Virus record (IMG/VR): IMGVR_UViG_3300037502_002103 | Location: 1 to 40,040 of that record | Length of the DNA: 40,040 bases | Source of the DNA: a virus | Strand: one strand, 5' to 3' | In this document: piece by piece, positions 7,646-15,762 of the stretch | Layout: each line of letters opens with the position of its first letter | How positions within the stretch are numbered: position 1 is the stretch's first letter | Program-made: the position numbers and the translations under genes | The notes under the pieces: generated by a model | The model's database searches: none | Told to the model about the DNA's origin: nothing | The model's input: only the letters and a program-made list of their open reading frames with translations

Positions 7646-8740
7646 ATGCTGATTCTTGGAATCGGTGGACCATACATAAACCCACCGCAAACTGCACCAA
7701 CCAGTCTTTCTACCACTAGCACCACCACAACTACAGCAACCATCAGTTTTACTGCACCCACCGATGATGGTGGTTCGGCAATCACGAACTACGAATACTC
7801 AACTAACGGTTCTACTTGGACTGCTCTTAGCCCGACCGACGCAACATCTCCAGTTACGATTACTGGTCTTTCTTCTGGTACCGCATACACGATTTATCTT
7901 CGTGCAGTAAACGCAATCGGTTCTGGACCATCGTCTGCTGGGGTTTCTGCCACAACTGTCGCTACCGCAAGCATCCAATACCTTGTTATTGCAGGTGGCG
8001 GTGGTGGCGGCAACGGCGGTGGTGGTGCAGGCGGGTACAGAACGTCCGCAACTGGTCAAACATCTGGTGGTGGTGCATCAACAGAAAGCACTCTTACAAT
8101 CGACGTTGGAACCAGTTATACGGTAACAGTTGGCGGTGGTGGTGCATCGGCAACAACCGGTGGCGGCGCTGCGTACGGTTCAAATTCCGTTTTTTCCACT
8201 GTGACTTCTACTGGTGGTGGTCGTGGTGCACAGAACGGTCAGTTCTCTGGTGGTAATGGTGGCTCTGGTGGTGGCGGTTATAGCACTGGGGCGTACACAG
8301 CTAAGGGAACTGGTACATCTGGTCAGGGCTATGACGGAGCGAATGGTGGGAACAATCCCAATGGCGGCGGTGGTGGTGGTGCTGGCGCGGCTGGGTCGAG
8401 TGCAACTGGAGGAAATGGTGTTTCCTGCAACATCACTGGAAGCGCTGTAACCAGAGGCGGTGGCGGTGGTGGCGGAAACGTTGGCAACGGAGGAAGCGGT
8501 GGTGGCGGAAATGGTTCGGTAGACGCTGGTTCACCTGGTGGAGCCAATACTGGTGGAGGTGGCGGTGGTGGATACAACGATGCTGGTGCGGCGGGAGGAT
8601 CTGGAATTGTTATTTTGAAGTATCCTGATTCGCGCACAATTAGTGTCGGTGCCGGGTTGACAAGTTCGACTTCTGGACCGTCCGGTGGCTTCAAGGTAAC
8701 TACATTTACTGCTGGAACTGGAACTGTGAGCTGGTCGTAA
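7646..8740 (+). CDS. Fibronectin type III plus glycine-rich appendage protein
   Basis: 364 residues from the ATG three bases after the previous stop. Residues about 18-108 form one fibronectin type III domain (TNYEYSTNGSTW, then GTAYTIYLRAVNAIGSGP). Residues about 112-325 are a glycine-rich domain with many GGGG blocks, ending in the characteristic GGSGIVILKYP, followed by a short beta cap. Glycine-rich domains of this type occur in tail-fibre tips and adhesins and give a flexible or polyglycine-packed surface. A role in adsorption to the cell surface is likely. Confidence 0.8.
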   Translation: MLILGIGGPYINPPQTAPTSLSTTSTTTTTATISFTAPTDDGGSAITNYEYSTNGSTWTALSPTDATSPVTITGLSSGTAYTIYLRAVNAIGSGPSSAGVSATTVATASIQYLVIAGGGGGGNGGGGAGGYRTSATGQTSGGGASTESTLTIDVGTSYTVTVGGGGASATTGGGAAYGSNSVFSTVTSTGGGRGAQNGQFSGGNGGSGGGGYSTGAYTAKGTGTSGQGYDGANGGNNPNGGGGGGAGAAGSSATGGNGVSCNITGSAVTRGGGGGGGNVGNGGSGGGGNGSVDAGSPGGANTGGGGGGGYNDAGAAGGSGIVILKYPDSRTISVGAGLTSSTSGPSGGFKVTTFTAGTGTVSWS

Positions 8741-8742
8741 CT

Positions 8743-9087
8743 ATGGCGCATTACGCTTTTCTCGACGAGAACAACATTGTGACCGAAGTGATTACTGGTC
8801 GCAACGAAGATGAAGTGGTTGACGGTATCTCCGATTGGGAGAAATGGTACGGAGATTTCCGTGGTCAGAAGTGTGTGCGAACTTCATATAACCACAACAT
8901 CCGCAAACAATACGCTGGCATCGGATTCACCTATGACCCTGTTGCCGATGTGTTTGTTGCCCCACAACCATTCCCATCGTGGACACTGGATGCAAACCAT
9001 GATTGGCGGCCACCTACACCAAAACCAGAGGGACGTTTCGTTTGGAATGAGGATGCCCTGGCGTGGGTCGAAGAAGTCGCTGGCTAG
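8743..9087 (+). CDS. Conserved small phage protein of the MAHYAFLDENNIV type
   Basis: 114 residues. The start MAHYAFLDENNIVTEVI, a central WYGDFRGQKCVRTSYN and the segment YAGIGFTYDPVADVF are hallmarks of a family frequent in cyanophages and other aquatic phages, usually beside structural genes. No function is established that I know of. Two bases separate it from the glycine-rich gene. Overlapped at its end by the start of the PA14 gene. Confidence 0.75.
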   Translation: MAHYAFLDENNIVTEVITGRNEDEVVDGISDWEKWYGDFRGQKCVRTSYNHNIRKQYAGIGFTYDPVADVFVAPQPFPSWTLDANHDWRPPTPKPEGRFVWNEDALAWVEEVAG

Positions 9088-10562
9088 TTTTTCTTCCCGT
9101 TGCTTTCCTCGCTTTGCTGCCACAGCAGGCGAACGCTGAACCCGAACTAGGACTCAACGCGGTCGGCTATCTGATTGACCAGATCCCACCGGAACGCTCA
9201 GATACCATCTATCCAACCTGCGGATCTGAGGTAGAGAACAACATCAACCGTAACTTCAACGGTGAACCATTCCAAGATTGCGGCTGGGATTTCTTCATGG
9301 TCCACTACACAGGGTTCATCAATTTGCCTGAGCATGAAACGATTGAGTTCATGGTGGCAGCTGATGACGGTGGCACGGTCAGTATCGCTGGGCAGGAGTT
9401 CGGTACTTGGGATTTGAAGGGTTGCTCGTGGTCGAGCACCATAACGCTGTCCGTTATGCCAGGTTTGTATCCGTTGGATGGCTGGTTCTTTGAGGCTGGT
9501 GGCGGTACTTGCTATATGCTCGCTTGGAAGATTGACGACGCATATTGGGAGATCGTTCCAGAATGGGCATTTACAACAGCATCCACCCCTGTGACGACGA
9601 CCTCTACTTCTACTGTCCCACCCGAGACTGTCCCTGTCACGGACCCGCCTACTACCACGACGCTTCAGGAAACCTCGACGACCGAGGAACCGACGACTAG
9701 TAGTTCTTCAACTCAGCCCACACTGCCAGCCACAACAACCCTGCCACCAGCAGAAGAACAAACGCAGTCGCCCCCCACAGGAACATCAACGTCCACCACA
9801 ACACCGTCAACATCTACTCCTCCTTCAACTGTCGCTGAACCATCCACCACAGTAACAACTGAACCGGAAACAACAACCAGTTCATCTACCGTTGATACGT
9901 CGCCACCAGCCACGTCCCCCACACCACAAGAGGTAGCTCCACCGCCAGTAGAAGCGCCTGCGCCCGCGACGACGGTGCAAGAAGAATTGCCACAGGAAGA
10001 ACCACAGCCCCCAGTAACAGACCCAGAAGTTCCAGAAACCCAAACATCGGTGGACACGCTACCCCCGTTTGATGATGGTGTGGTGGAGGATCCACAGGAA
10101 CCAGCCGTAGACGCACCCATCAAAGATGCCCCCACAATCGACGCAGAGCCTCCTGTAAGCTCCGTAGACGAGAGCGAACCCCCTGTCAGCACTATTGATA
10201 CCCCTGAAACGCTCCTAGAGGCTCTGGATGCGTCCTCCGAACCGACCCCTGCGCAGGCCGCCCAGCTCGCCACCAACCCACAGGTGCTTGCAGTAGCAAG
10301 CGTAGAGCAGGCTGAAGCCATCTTCGAGGCGCTGAATGTTAGCGAATTGGATAACACTCAGATCGCCGCCCTGATTGAAGCGGTACAGGATGCACCCGCC
10401 GAAGTCCGTGAAGCGTTCGAGGACACCATTGACATTTTCGGTGAAGGCTTAGACGACTATGTGCCCCTCGGATCCAACATCCCAGTCGGCACCAGACGCA
10501 CCCTAATCGCCGTAACCGCAGGAATAACGCTCGCAGCAGCAGGTACTAGAATACGGCGCTGA
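9063..10562 (+). CDS. Exported PA14-like protein with mucin-like stalk and C-terminal anchor
   Basis: 499 residues from GTG. The GTG at 9063 is chosen because it gives a full signal peptide: Arg-rich start, hydrophobic core LVFLPVAFLALLP, cleavage after ANA (about residue 25). Residues about 50-175 resemble a PA14/GLEYA sugar-binding domain (an ADDGGTVSIAG segment, a GWFFEAGGGTCYMLAW segment, several Cys). Residues about 178-370 are almost only Thr, Ser, Pro, Glu and Val, a mucin-like stalk. A helical Ala/Glu-rich domain follows, and the end is a short hydrophobic stretch (TLIAVTAGITLAAAG) with Arg behind it, like a membrane anchor without LPxTG. Unusual for a phage: it looks made for display on the host envelope. 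It sits directly before the lysis genes. It could also be a virion adhesin. Confidence 0.65.
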   Translation: MGRRSRWLVFLPVAFLALLPQQANAEPELGLNAVGYLIDQIPPERSDTIYPTCGSEVENNINRNFNGEPFQDCGWDFFMVHYTGFINLPEHETIEFMVAADDGGTVSIAGQEFGTWDLKGCSWSSTITLSVMPGLYPLDGWFFEAGGGTCYMLAWKIDDAYWEIVPEWAFTTASTPVTTTSTSTVPPETVPVTDPPTTTTLQETSTTEEPTTSSSSTQPTLPATTTLPPAEEQTQSPPTGTSTSTTTPSTSTPPSTVAEPSTTVTTEPETTTSSSTVDTSPPATSPTPQEVAPPPVEAPAPATTVQEELPQEEPQPPVTDPEVPETQTSVDTLPPFDDGVVEDPQEPAVDAPIKDAPTIDAEPPVSSVDESEPPVSTIDTPETLLEALDASSEPTPAQAAQLATNPQVLAVASVEQAEAIFEALNVSELDNTQIAALIEAVQDAPAEVREAFEDTIDIFGEGLDDYVPLGSNIPVGTRRTLIAVTAGITLAAAGTRIRR

Positions 10563-10723
10563 TGCGTAAATTCTTCAACTTCCTGAGCGACAACTCATGG
10601 ACCTACGCCGGTACCGGCATGGTGCTCATCACCCTGTCTGGGCCTACTCTCCGTTCAGCCCTGTGGATAACTGGTGTAACATTGATCCTGCACTCAGCGT
10701 TATCCCTCTCCCAGAAAGACTGA
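10562..10723 (+). CDS. Small two-segment membrane protein (holin candidate)
   Basis: 53 residues, starting on the stop of the previous gene (TGATG). Two hydrophobic stretches, about residues 15-30 and 32-50, separated by Pro/Arg; short charged ends. No family recognised. One base separates its stop from the next holin-like gene, and the endolysin follows, so a role in lysis timing is plausible. Confidence 0.6.
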   Translation: MRKFFNFLSDNSWTYAGTGMVLITLSGPTLRSALWITGVTLILHSALSLSQKD

Positions 10724-10724
10724 A

Positions 10725-10979
10725 ATGGACAAGCTCAAGAACATCATCTTCCGTATCTTCGCCCTGTTCGGCTCCTCGGCTTTGGCTGCGGTTGCTGGTG
10801 GCGCAATCATCGGTGTTGAACTGTGGAAGTCCGCTGCCCTTGCTGGCGTGATGGCCTGTGCGCAGGTCGTTGAGAAGCTTCTCCGTTACAGCGTGGATGG
10901 CACGTTGACGAAGGAAGAAATCGAAGCCGCGTTCTCTGGCGCTGGTGCACCAAAGAAGAAGGAAGAAGCGGCTGAATAA
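10725..10979 (+). CDS. Putative holin
   Basis: 84 residues. Short basic N-terminus, hydrophobic segment about residues 8-32 with Ala/Gly small-residue pattern, second hydrophobic segment about 34-52 and a highly charged C-terminus ending in KKKEEAAE. Topology and position just before the M15 peptidase match small class II-type holins of actinophages. Holins permeabilise the membrane to let the lysin reach the wall. Assignment is by topology and context. Confidence 0.65.
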   Translation: MDKLKNIIFRIFALFGSSALAAVAGGAIIGVELWKSAALAGVMACAQVVEKLLRYSVDGTLTKEEIEAAFSGAGAPKKKEEAAE

Positions 10980-11539
10980 TGGCGAAGGTCGACATCGCCA
11001 AACTGCCGATCATCAAAGTCAAACTGTGCTCACACCTCAAAGGGGTCGAGCCAGGTGAATTGGATCCGAGCCTGCTTCGCAAGATCGAAGGCAAAGGGGT
11101 GCTGCATCATTGTGCGGCTGACGCATATGAGGCGATGGACGCTGCCGCTAACGCAGAAGGAATTGACCTCAGCCCGACTAGCCCAGCGGACACATATCGC
11201 TCACTTGCGGTTCAGGAATACGGATTCTTCCAGCGATACACCGACAACCCGAAGCCAGCCCTGATGAAGCAGAAGCCACGCATCTACAAAGGCAAAGCGT
11301 GGTATCTGAAGAAGGGGATGGCACAACTCGCGGTCCCTGGCACGAGCCAACACAACTACGGCATCGCAATCGATATTGCTAACGCTTCGGGTGCACGACT
11401 GGAATGGCTCGCGAAGAACGCGACCTCGTTCGGTTTCTCGTGGGAAGTACTCCCGTCAGAGCCGTGGCATCTGCGTTACGTTGCAGGCGACGATGTGCCT
11501 GAACGGGTGAAGGCTTGGAAGGAATCAAAGGGAGCTTGA
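10979..11539 (+). CDS. Endolysin: M15-family D-Ala-D-Ala carboxypeptidase/endopeptidase
   Basis: 186 residues, starting on the holin stop (TAATG). Seen: the zinc motif SQHNYGIAID (His125, Asp132 in this numbering) and the EPWH motif (catalytic Glu161, zinc His164) of the VanY/M15B family; a YRS segment at about 73-75 also fits. The enzyme cleaves D-Ala-containing peptide bonds of peptidoglycan stems. No signal peptide and no separate wall-binding domain is seen, so it needs the holin for access. Complete catalytic set, so probably active. Confidence 0.9.
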   Translation: MAKVDIAKLPIIKVKLCSHLKGVEPGELDPSLLRKIEGKGVLHHCAADAYEAMDAAANAEGIDLSPTSPADTYRSLAVQEYGFFQRYTDNPKPALMKQKPRIYKGKAWYLKKGMAQLAVPGTSQHNYGIAIDIANASGARLEWLAKNATSFGFSWEVLPSEPWHLRYVAGDDVPERVKAWKESKGA

Positions 11540-11540
11540 T

Positions 11541-11753
11541 GTGGACGCTGGGTGGGCTGTCTTTCTTAGTGCCGTTGTTGCTGGTGCTTTTTCTGTCATA
11601 GTCACCCTCATCCAGAAGTTCAAGAAGGAGAACGCCTCAGACCATGAGGTTGTGATGGGGATGCTGAAGATGGTTTACAAGAAGCAGGGCAGCGTAGAAA
11701 CCAAGATAGATAAGGTTTCTGAGAGGTTGACGGACCACATCGAGAACCACTAG
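11541..11753 (+). CDS. Small membrane protein with coiled coil (lysis-associated)
   Basis: 70 residues from GTG, preceded by GGGAG. One N-terminal membrane segment (about residues 5-24), then a basic stretch and an amphipathic helical tail ending in DHIENH. The pattern is like the single-segment membrane proteins that follow lysins in actinophages (DUF2746-like, my recollection). It might be a second holin, an anti-holin or a spanin-like helper. Confidence 0.65.
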   Translation: MDAGWAVFLSAVVAGAFSVIVTLIQKFKKENASDHEVVMGMLKMVYKKQGSVETKIDKVSERLTDHIENH

Positions 11754-11759
11754 GGTTTG

Positions 11760-11774
11760 CCTCTCTTAGGGAGG
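11760..11774 (+). promoter_or_regulatory. Hairpin masking the ribosome-binding site
   Basis: CCTCTC (11760-11765), loop TTA, GGGAGG (11769-11774): six pairs including one G-U. The 3' arm is the Shine-Dalgarno sequence for the ATG at 11784, so the fold would block initiation unless opened, for example by ribosomes ending at 11753. Confidence 0.45.
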
Positions 11775-11783
11775 TGCTAGACA

Positions 11784-11972
11784 ATGGCAAAGAACTTCAG
11801 TATGGTGGAGTTGCGACTCATTCGCGACAGTCTTTTGAAGGTGACACCGGCAAGAGATCAAGCTGATGCGTTGTGGGATGTAATCGAGAAAATCAACGCA
11901 TTGATTGGAGAACAGCGTGAGCAAGACAAAGGGAAGTCTGCTAACCGAAATAAAAGAAGCGCAGGGCACTAG
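11784..11972 (+). CDS. Small helical protein, unknown
   Basis: 62 residues with a strong ribosome site (GGGAGG, nine bases spacing). Mostly helical, charged, with a basic C-terminus. Its last 56 bases overlap the next gene in another frame, which casts some doubt on the C-terminal part. No family recognised. First gene of the recombination block. Confidence 0.5.
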   Translation: MAKNFSMVELRLIRDSLLKVTPARDQADALWDVIEKINALIGEQREQDKGKSANRNKRSAGH

Positions 11973-12165
11973 CGGTCGCAGACCGCTCATCTTCGGTATT
12001 GCCGAGGAGTTGCCTGAGGAAGATCGTGACGACTTCTGGGCGGCGATCAACGACCACAGCATTTCTGCTGGTGCGATAAGTCGAGCGCTCGCGAACAGGG
12101 GAATCAAATTGACCGCTGGAGCAATCGGTACATACCGTCGAAAGGAATACAGTCATGGCGCTTGA
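11917..12165 (+). CDS. Small helix-turn-helix-like protein
   Basis: 82 residues from the GTG at 11917, six bases after GGAG; a TTG at 11905 is possible but has no ribosome site. The C-terminal half reads as a helix-turn-helix: ISAGAISRALANRGIKLTAG with a basic end, preceded by a helical EELPEEDRDDFWAAI. It could bind DNA as a small regulator or as a packaging small subunit, though it lies far from TerL. Its end overlaps the metallophosphoesterase start by 11 bases. Confidence 0.6.
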   Translation: MSKTKGSLLTEIKEAQGTSGRRPLIFGIAEELPEEDRDDFWAAINDHSISAGAISRALANRGIKLTAGAIGTYRRKEYSHGA

Positions 12166-13162
12166 ACGCGAAATCCAGTTGGAGGCTGAGATCGCTGATC
12201 TTCGTGCAGCGTTGAAGACTGCACAGCAGAAAGAAGCTCGTGCGAAGAAGCGGTCCGATGACATGGTGGAGGCGGTGTATCAGGCTGCGCGTGACGCGGC
12301 CCGTGCCACCCCAACCCGTAAACCTGTCCCGTTCAAGAAGGACACCCGCAAAGGTAAGACTGAGGTTGCGTTGGTTCATGCTACGGACTGGCAGTTGGGT
12401 AAGCGCACCGTGTCGTTCGGTGTGTCTACACTGGCGAAACGGATCGAGCAGTTCACCGAGAAAGTGATGACGCTCACCGACATTCAACGTGCGGATCATC
12501 CTGTGAAGGAGTGCACTTTGATGTTTGGTGGCGACATGGTGGAAGGCATCGGCATCTTCCCGGGACAGGCATACGAGGTTGAGGCGCATCTGTTTGAGCA
12601 GTTGTTTGAGGCGACTTCGGTGATGGAAACGATGGTGGCTTCACTCGCAGGGTTCTTTGAGAAGGTTCATGTGGTGTGCGAGTACGGCAACCACGGTCGG
12701 TTGGGGCGCAAGGGTGATATGCCTGCCGGTGACAACATCGACCGTATGGCGTATCGCATCGCGTCTGAGCGCACCGCGCATCTGAAGAACGTGACATGGC
12801 AGATGTCATCAAACTGGTATCAAATAGTGAACATCGGTTCCTATCGTGCACTGCTGGTGCATGGCGATGAGATCAACTCGTTCGGCGGGAACACTCCAGC
12901 GTTCGGCATCCTCCGCAAAGTAAACGCCTGGTCCACGGGTGTGGTCGAGGAATTCCAAGATTGCTACATGGGGCACTGGCACACCCCGATGACACTCACG
13001 ATGGCTAACGCTGGTCGCATCTTCGTTACTGGTTCACCAGAGTCACACAACGAGTATGCCCGTGCGTTTATCGCAGCAGTCGGCCAGCCCTCCCAACGCC
13101 TGCATTTCGTGGATCCTGTGAAGGGTCGAACGACAGCCGAGTACACAGTCTGGTTGGATTAG
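12155..13162 (+). CDS. Calcineurin-like metallophosphoesterase (nuclease-type)
   Basis: 335 residues. Residues 1-45 form a charged coiled coil. The catalytic domain shows the five metal motifs of the family: HATDWQLG (Asp78), GGD (Asp127), YGNHGR (Asn179, His180), VHGDE (His236) and GHWH (His274, His276). Relatives include SbcD/Mre11-type nucleases and phage DNA-processing phosphoesterases. Next to a YqaJ exonuclease and a Bet annealing protein, a role in DNA end processing or repair is likely; substrate unproven. The second element reads NHGR rather than NHD/NHE, worth noting for activity. Confidence 0.75.
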   Translation: MALEREIQLEAEIADLRAALKTAQQKEARAKKRSDDMVEAVYQAARDAARATPTRKPVPFKKDTRKGKTEVALVHATDWQLGKRTVSFGVSTLAKRIEQFTEKVMTLTDIQRADHPVKECTLMFGGDMVEGIGIFPGQAYEVEAHLFEQLFEATSVMETMVASLAGFFEKVHVVCEYGNHGRLGRKGDMPAGDNIDRMAYRIASERTAHLKNVTWQMSSNWYQIVNIGSYRALLVHGDEINSFGGNTPAFGILRKVNAWSTGVVEEFQDCYMGHWHTPMTLTMANAGRIFVTGSPESHNEYARAFIAAVGQPSQRLHFVDPVKGRTTAEYTVWLD

Positions 13163-13164
13163 CC

Positions 13165-13323
13165 ATGCAAGACCCGCTATCCGTTATGACTGAGCACATC
13201 AAGAAGCTTGACGCAGAGGTGCAGAAGTGGAAGGACATCGCTGGCATCATGCACGAGTATCTTCAGGAAGGCGACCCGAAGGGTGCGAAAGAACACTACG
13301 AGGAGAACGTCCGTGTCTGGTGA
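13165..13323 (+). CDS. Small helical protein, unknown
   Basis: 52 residues, two bases after the phosphoesterase stop. Acidic, helical, contains EHIKKLDAEVQKWKDIAG that could form a coiled coil. No ribosome site of note, so probably translated by coupling. No recognised family. Confidence 0.55.
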   Translation: MQDPLSVMTEHIKKLDAEVQKWKDIAGIMHEYLQEGDPKGAKEHYEENVRVW

Positions 13324-13585
13324 AAGAACCATCGTGCTCGTCCAATGGGCTGATACCCACATGAGTGACGCAGGGTGGCTCGACCTAGAAAAGTATGAAG
13401 ACGATGGCGAAATGCTGGTAGACACCGTAGGATTCCTGATGCCGGTAGGTGAACCAGGCTCCAAAGATCAGCACGTCACCGTCTGGCAAACCCTCTGCAA
13501 AGGCGAAGGAATCCACGCAATCCATATCCCAGTAGGGATGGTCCGAGACATCAAGGTTCTTGACACAGCCTCGTTACACCCCTAA
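13313..13585 (+). CDS. Small conserved-looking protein, unknown
   Basis: 90 residues from GTG with GGAG seven bases before it; overlaps the previous gene by 11 bases. Start resembles a beta strand with VLVQWADTH, followed by acidic and mixed segments and a final KVLDTASLHP. No recognised domain. Codons shift here toward C-ending and A-rich forms, continuing into the first half of the YqaJ gene. Confidence 0.55.
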   Translation: MSGERTIVLVQWADTHMSDAGWLDLEKYEDDGEMLVDTVGFLMPVGEPGSKDQHVTVWQTLCKGEGIHAIHIPVGMVRDIKVLDTASLHP

Positions 13586-13616
13586 GGTAAACCATCTGCA
13601 ACGGAAGGAGAACCAT

Positions 13617-14564
13617 ATGCAGAACAGATACACCGAACCGAAACCACCGCACGGCAGCCAAGAATGGTTGACAGCTCGATGGAAAAACAAGGACGGGGAA
13701 ACCCGTGTGACCGCATCGGTCGCAGCGGTCGTTCACAACGAACACAAGTACACCACCCCAGCGGATCTCGCTGTTGAACTTCTCTCGGTGACACCCCCTG
13801 CACCGAAAGAACAGAACGACGCGATGCGACGAGGCACCATCCTCGAAGAACCACTACTCAGGTGGGCATCCGAAATCCTGGGCAAACCCATCACCGAACC
13901 CCATGTGCTGTACGCATACGACGAGGACGGTGTGCGGCTCCTGTCCACCATCGATGGGATGGACCCGTTAGGGGAGGTGTACGAACTGAAAACCTATAAC
14001 AAGCGTTGGCAAGGACAACTGCCACGTTATTGGTATTGGCAGGGAGTACAGCAGGCGATCTGCACTGACAGTCACGAAATCAACTGGATCGTGTTCGACT
14101 CGAATCTGGAACTGCATTTCCATACACAGACCGTGACCAGTGACGAAAAGCAGATACACATTGACGCAGTTCGCCGGTTCCTCAGCTTCATCGATATGGG
14201 CATGATGCCAGATATCGCTGATCCCACTTACGACAACGCCGCTACCCTCTACCCACAGGGCATAGAAAACACCGTCGTCTTGGGCCATGAGATCTACGAC
14301 ACTTTAGAACGGTTGTCGTTGGCTCGTGAACAGAAGCGTCAAGCTGAACAGTTAGAGGAACAACTGAAGGGTGAGATCGCGATGATCTTGCAGGACTGTG
14401 AGTACGGTGCTGTAGATGGCACGGTGGTCGTGTCGTGGAAGAACAGCAAGCGCACCTCGTTCGACACCAAGAAGTTTGAGGCGGAGCATCCAGCATTGGC
14501 CGCCAAGTTCAAGAAAGAAACAACATTCCGCACCATGCGGATCGTCGCAAAGGAGAGCAAGTAA
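13617..14564 (+). CDS. YqaJ-type viral exonuclease (PD-(D/E)XK)
   Basis: 315 residues from the ATG with an excellent GGAAGGAGA site; an upstream in-frame start at 13560 overlaps the previous gene and is rejected. Seen: an early GSQEWLTARW segment, the MRRGTILEEPLL helix (residues about 72-83) and the catalytic core with STIDGMD followed by YELK (about residues 107-126), as in lambda exonuclease/YqaJ nucleases. Role: 5'-3' resection of double-stranded DNA ends to load the annealing protein encoded immediately after (TAATG overlap). Codon style changes sharply within the gene near 14290. Confidence 0.85.
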   Translation: MQNRYTEPKPPHGSQEWLTARWKNKDGETRVTASVAAVVHNEHKYTTPADLAVELLSVTPPAPKEQNDAMRRGTILEEPLLRWASEILGKPITEPHVLYAYDEDGVRLLSTIDGMDPLGEVYELKTYNKRWQGQLPRYWYWQGVQQAICTDSHEINWIVFDSNLELHFHTQTVTSDEKQIHIDAVRRFLSFIDMGMMPDIADPTYDNAATLYPQGIENTVVLGHEIYDTLERLSLAREQKRQAEQLEEQLKGEIAMILQDCEYGAVDGTVVVSWKNSKRTSFDTKKFEAEHPALAAKFKKETTFRTMRIVAKESK

Positions 14565-15673
14565 TGAGCAACCTCGTGATTGCACCAGACCAGAAAGGTT
14601 TCACCCCACAGCAGGTGGCAACCTTGAAGCAGTTGGGTGTGGACAAAGTATCGGACGGTGATCTCGCCGTGTTCTTCCACCAGTGTGTACGCACAGGGCT
14701 GGACCCGTTCGCAAAGCAGATTTACATGGTGGGTCGTTGGGATGGTCGTACGAACGCCACCCGTTACACCATTCAGACAGGCATCGATGGATACCGTTTG
14801 ATTGCTGAACGCACCGGCAAGTATGCAGGCTCAGACGAAACCTGGGTTGAGGAAAACGGTAAGCCTGTGTCTGCGACGGTGACGGTTCGCAAGATCGTGG
14901 ACGGTCAGGTATGCAACTTCACGGCTACGGCACGTATCGAGGAGTATGTGCAGACAGGCAAGGATGGGAAGCCGATGGGGTTGTGGGCGAAGATGCCGCA
15001 CCGTATGTTGGCGAAGTGTGCTGAGGCGCTCGCGTTGCGTAAAGCGTTCCCGCAAGATCTATCTGGTTTGTACACAGCGGAGGAGATGTCGCAGGCTGAT
15101 AACGCTCCAGCTGCACCACAGATGGCGGAGATCCGTGAGATCAACCCTGTCGTGTCGGCAGACAATTTGGCACGGTTCAAGGCTGCGTGTGACGCTGTGC
15201 CGATCAGCCACACCGAAGTCATCAAGACTGCTGGGCTGGACGGCAAGGAGATCCGTGAGTCCGATATGCCAGCGTTGCGGGCAGCGTTCAAGAAGGTGAA
15301 GGAGGATCTGTTCTCTCCGATTCAGGATGCCGAGATTGTGGAACCTGAGCCAGAGTTCGTGGAAGGTTTCCCGATCCGCACGGTCGCTGATGTGGAGGCT
15401 GAGCTGGTGGATATGTTCGGTGCGAAAGAGGTGCCGGTCGAAGCAATCCAGTCGCATCCTGCGAACAGCAAGCCGAAGATCAAGGATCCGTCCGCACCTG
15501 CTACGCCTGCACAGTTGGGTGTGATTCGCAAGATGGCACGGAACGTGAACATCATCACGAACGATGACCTTGCTTCACTGTGCACCGATGCGATTGGTCG
15601 CCCGATCAGCAAGCTGGATGACTTGACGAAGGGTGAAGCATCACAGATCATCGACACCCTCAACCCGAAATGA
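14564..15673 (+). CDS. bet: Single-strand annealing protein, Bet/RecT family
   Basis: 369 residues. The N-terminal 180 residues match the Bet-type core: GLDPFAKQIYMVGRW, IQTGIDGYRLIAERTGKYAG, a MPHRMLAKCAEALALRKAFP helix and DLSGLYTAEEM. The rest is a low-conservation linker (about 190-300) and a small C-terminal domain with TPAQLGVIRKMA (about 310-321). It anneals complementary single strands made by the adjacent exonuclease. With no phage polymerase in sight, this pair may be central to concatemer formation. Confidence 0.92.
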   Translation: MSNLVIAPDQKGFTPQQVATLKQLGVDKVSDGDLAVFFHQCVRTGLDPFAKQIYMVGRWDGRTNATRYTIQTGIDGYRLIAERTGKYAGSDETWVEENGKPVSATVTVRKIVDGQVCNFTATARIEEYVQTGKDGKPMGLWAKMPHRMLAKCAEALALRKAFPQDLSGLYTAEEMSQADNAPAAPQMAEIREINPVVSADNLARFKAACDAVPISHTEVIKTAGLDGKEIRESDMPALRAAFKKVKEDLFSPIQDAEIVEPEPEFVEGFPIRTVADVEAELVDMFGAKEVPVEAIQSHPANSKPKIKDPSAPATPAQLGVIRKMARNVNIITNDDLASLCTDAIGRPISKLDDLTKGEASQIIDTLNPK

Positions 15674-15756
15674 GTAACGACATAGTGCACTTCGGGCACG
15701 AAATCATTCAGGATCTACTGCTATTCCTGACATCGTTCTTGCTGCTCAGGAGATAG
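15670..15756 (+). CDS. Possible 28-residue membrane peptide
   Basis: Starts on the bet stop codon (ATGA) and ends in a run of Leu/Phe with two Arg, so it would insert in a membrane. Very short, no recognised relatives. The ATGA overlap is the main support; chance is possible. Confidence 0.35.
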   Translation: MSNDIVHFGHEIIQDLLLFLTSFLLLRR

Positions 15757-15762
15757 TGCGAA

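Noticed and set aside
8329-8751. Pro-rich minus-strand frame opposite the glycine-rich protein
   Set aside because: Antisense of GGN codons gives CCN; no independent start signal.
9713-10357. 214-residue minus-strand frame opposite the Thr/Pro stalk
   Set aside because: Ser/Gly/Val composition is what the antisense of Thr/Pro codons yields; the plus frame has a signal peptide and domains.
10662-10670. Fourth TGTGGATAA DnaA-box match
   Set aside because: Single, inside the small membrane-protein gene and far from the cluster; one such 9-mer is expected to occur by chance at this genome size.
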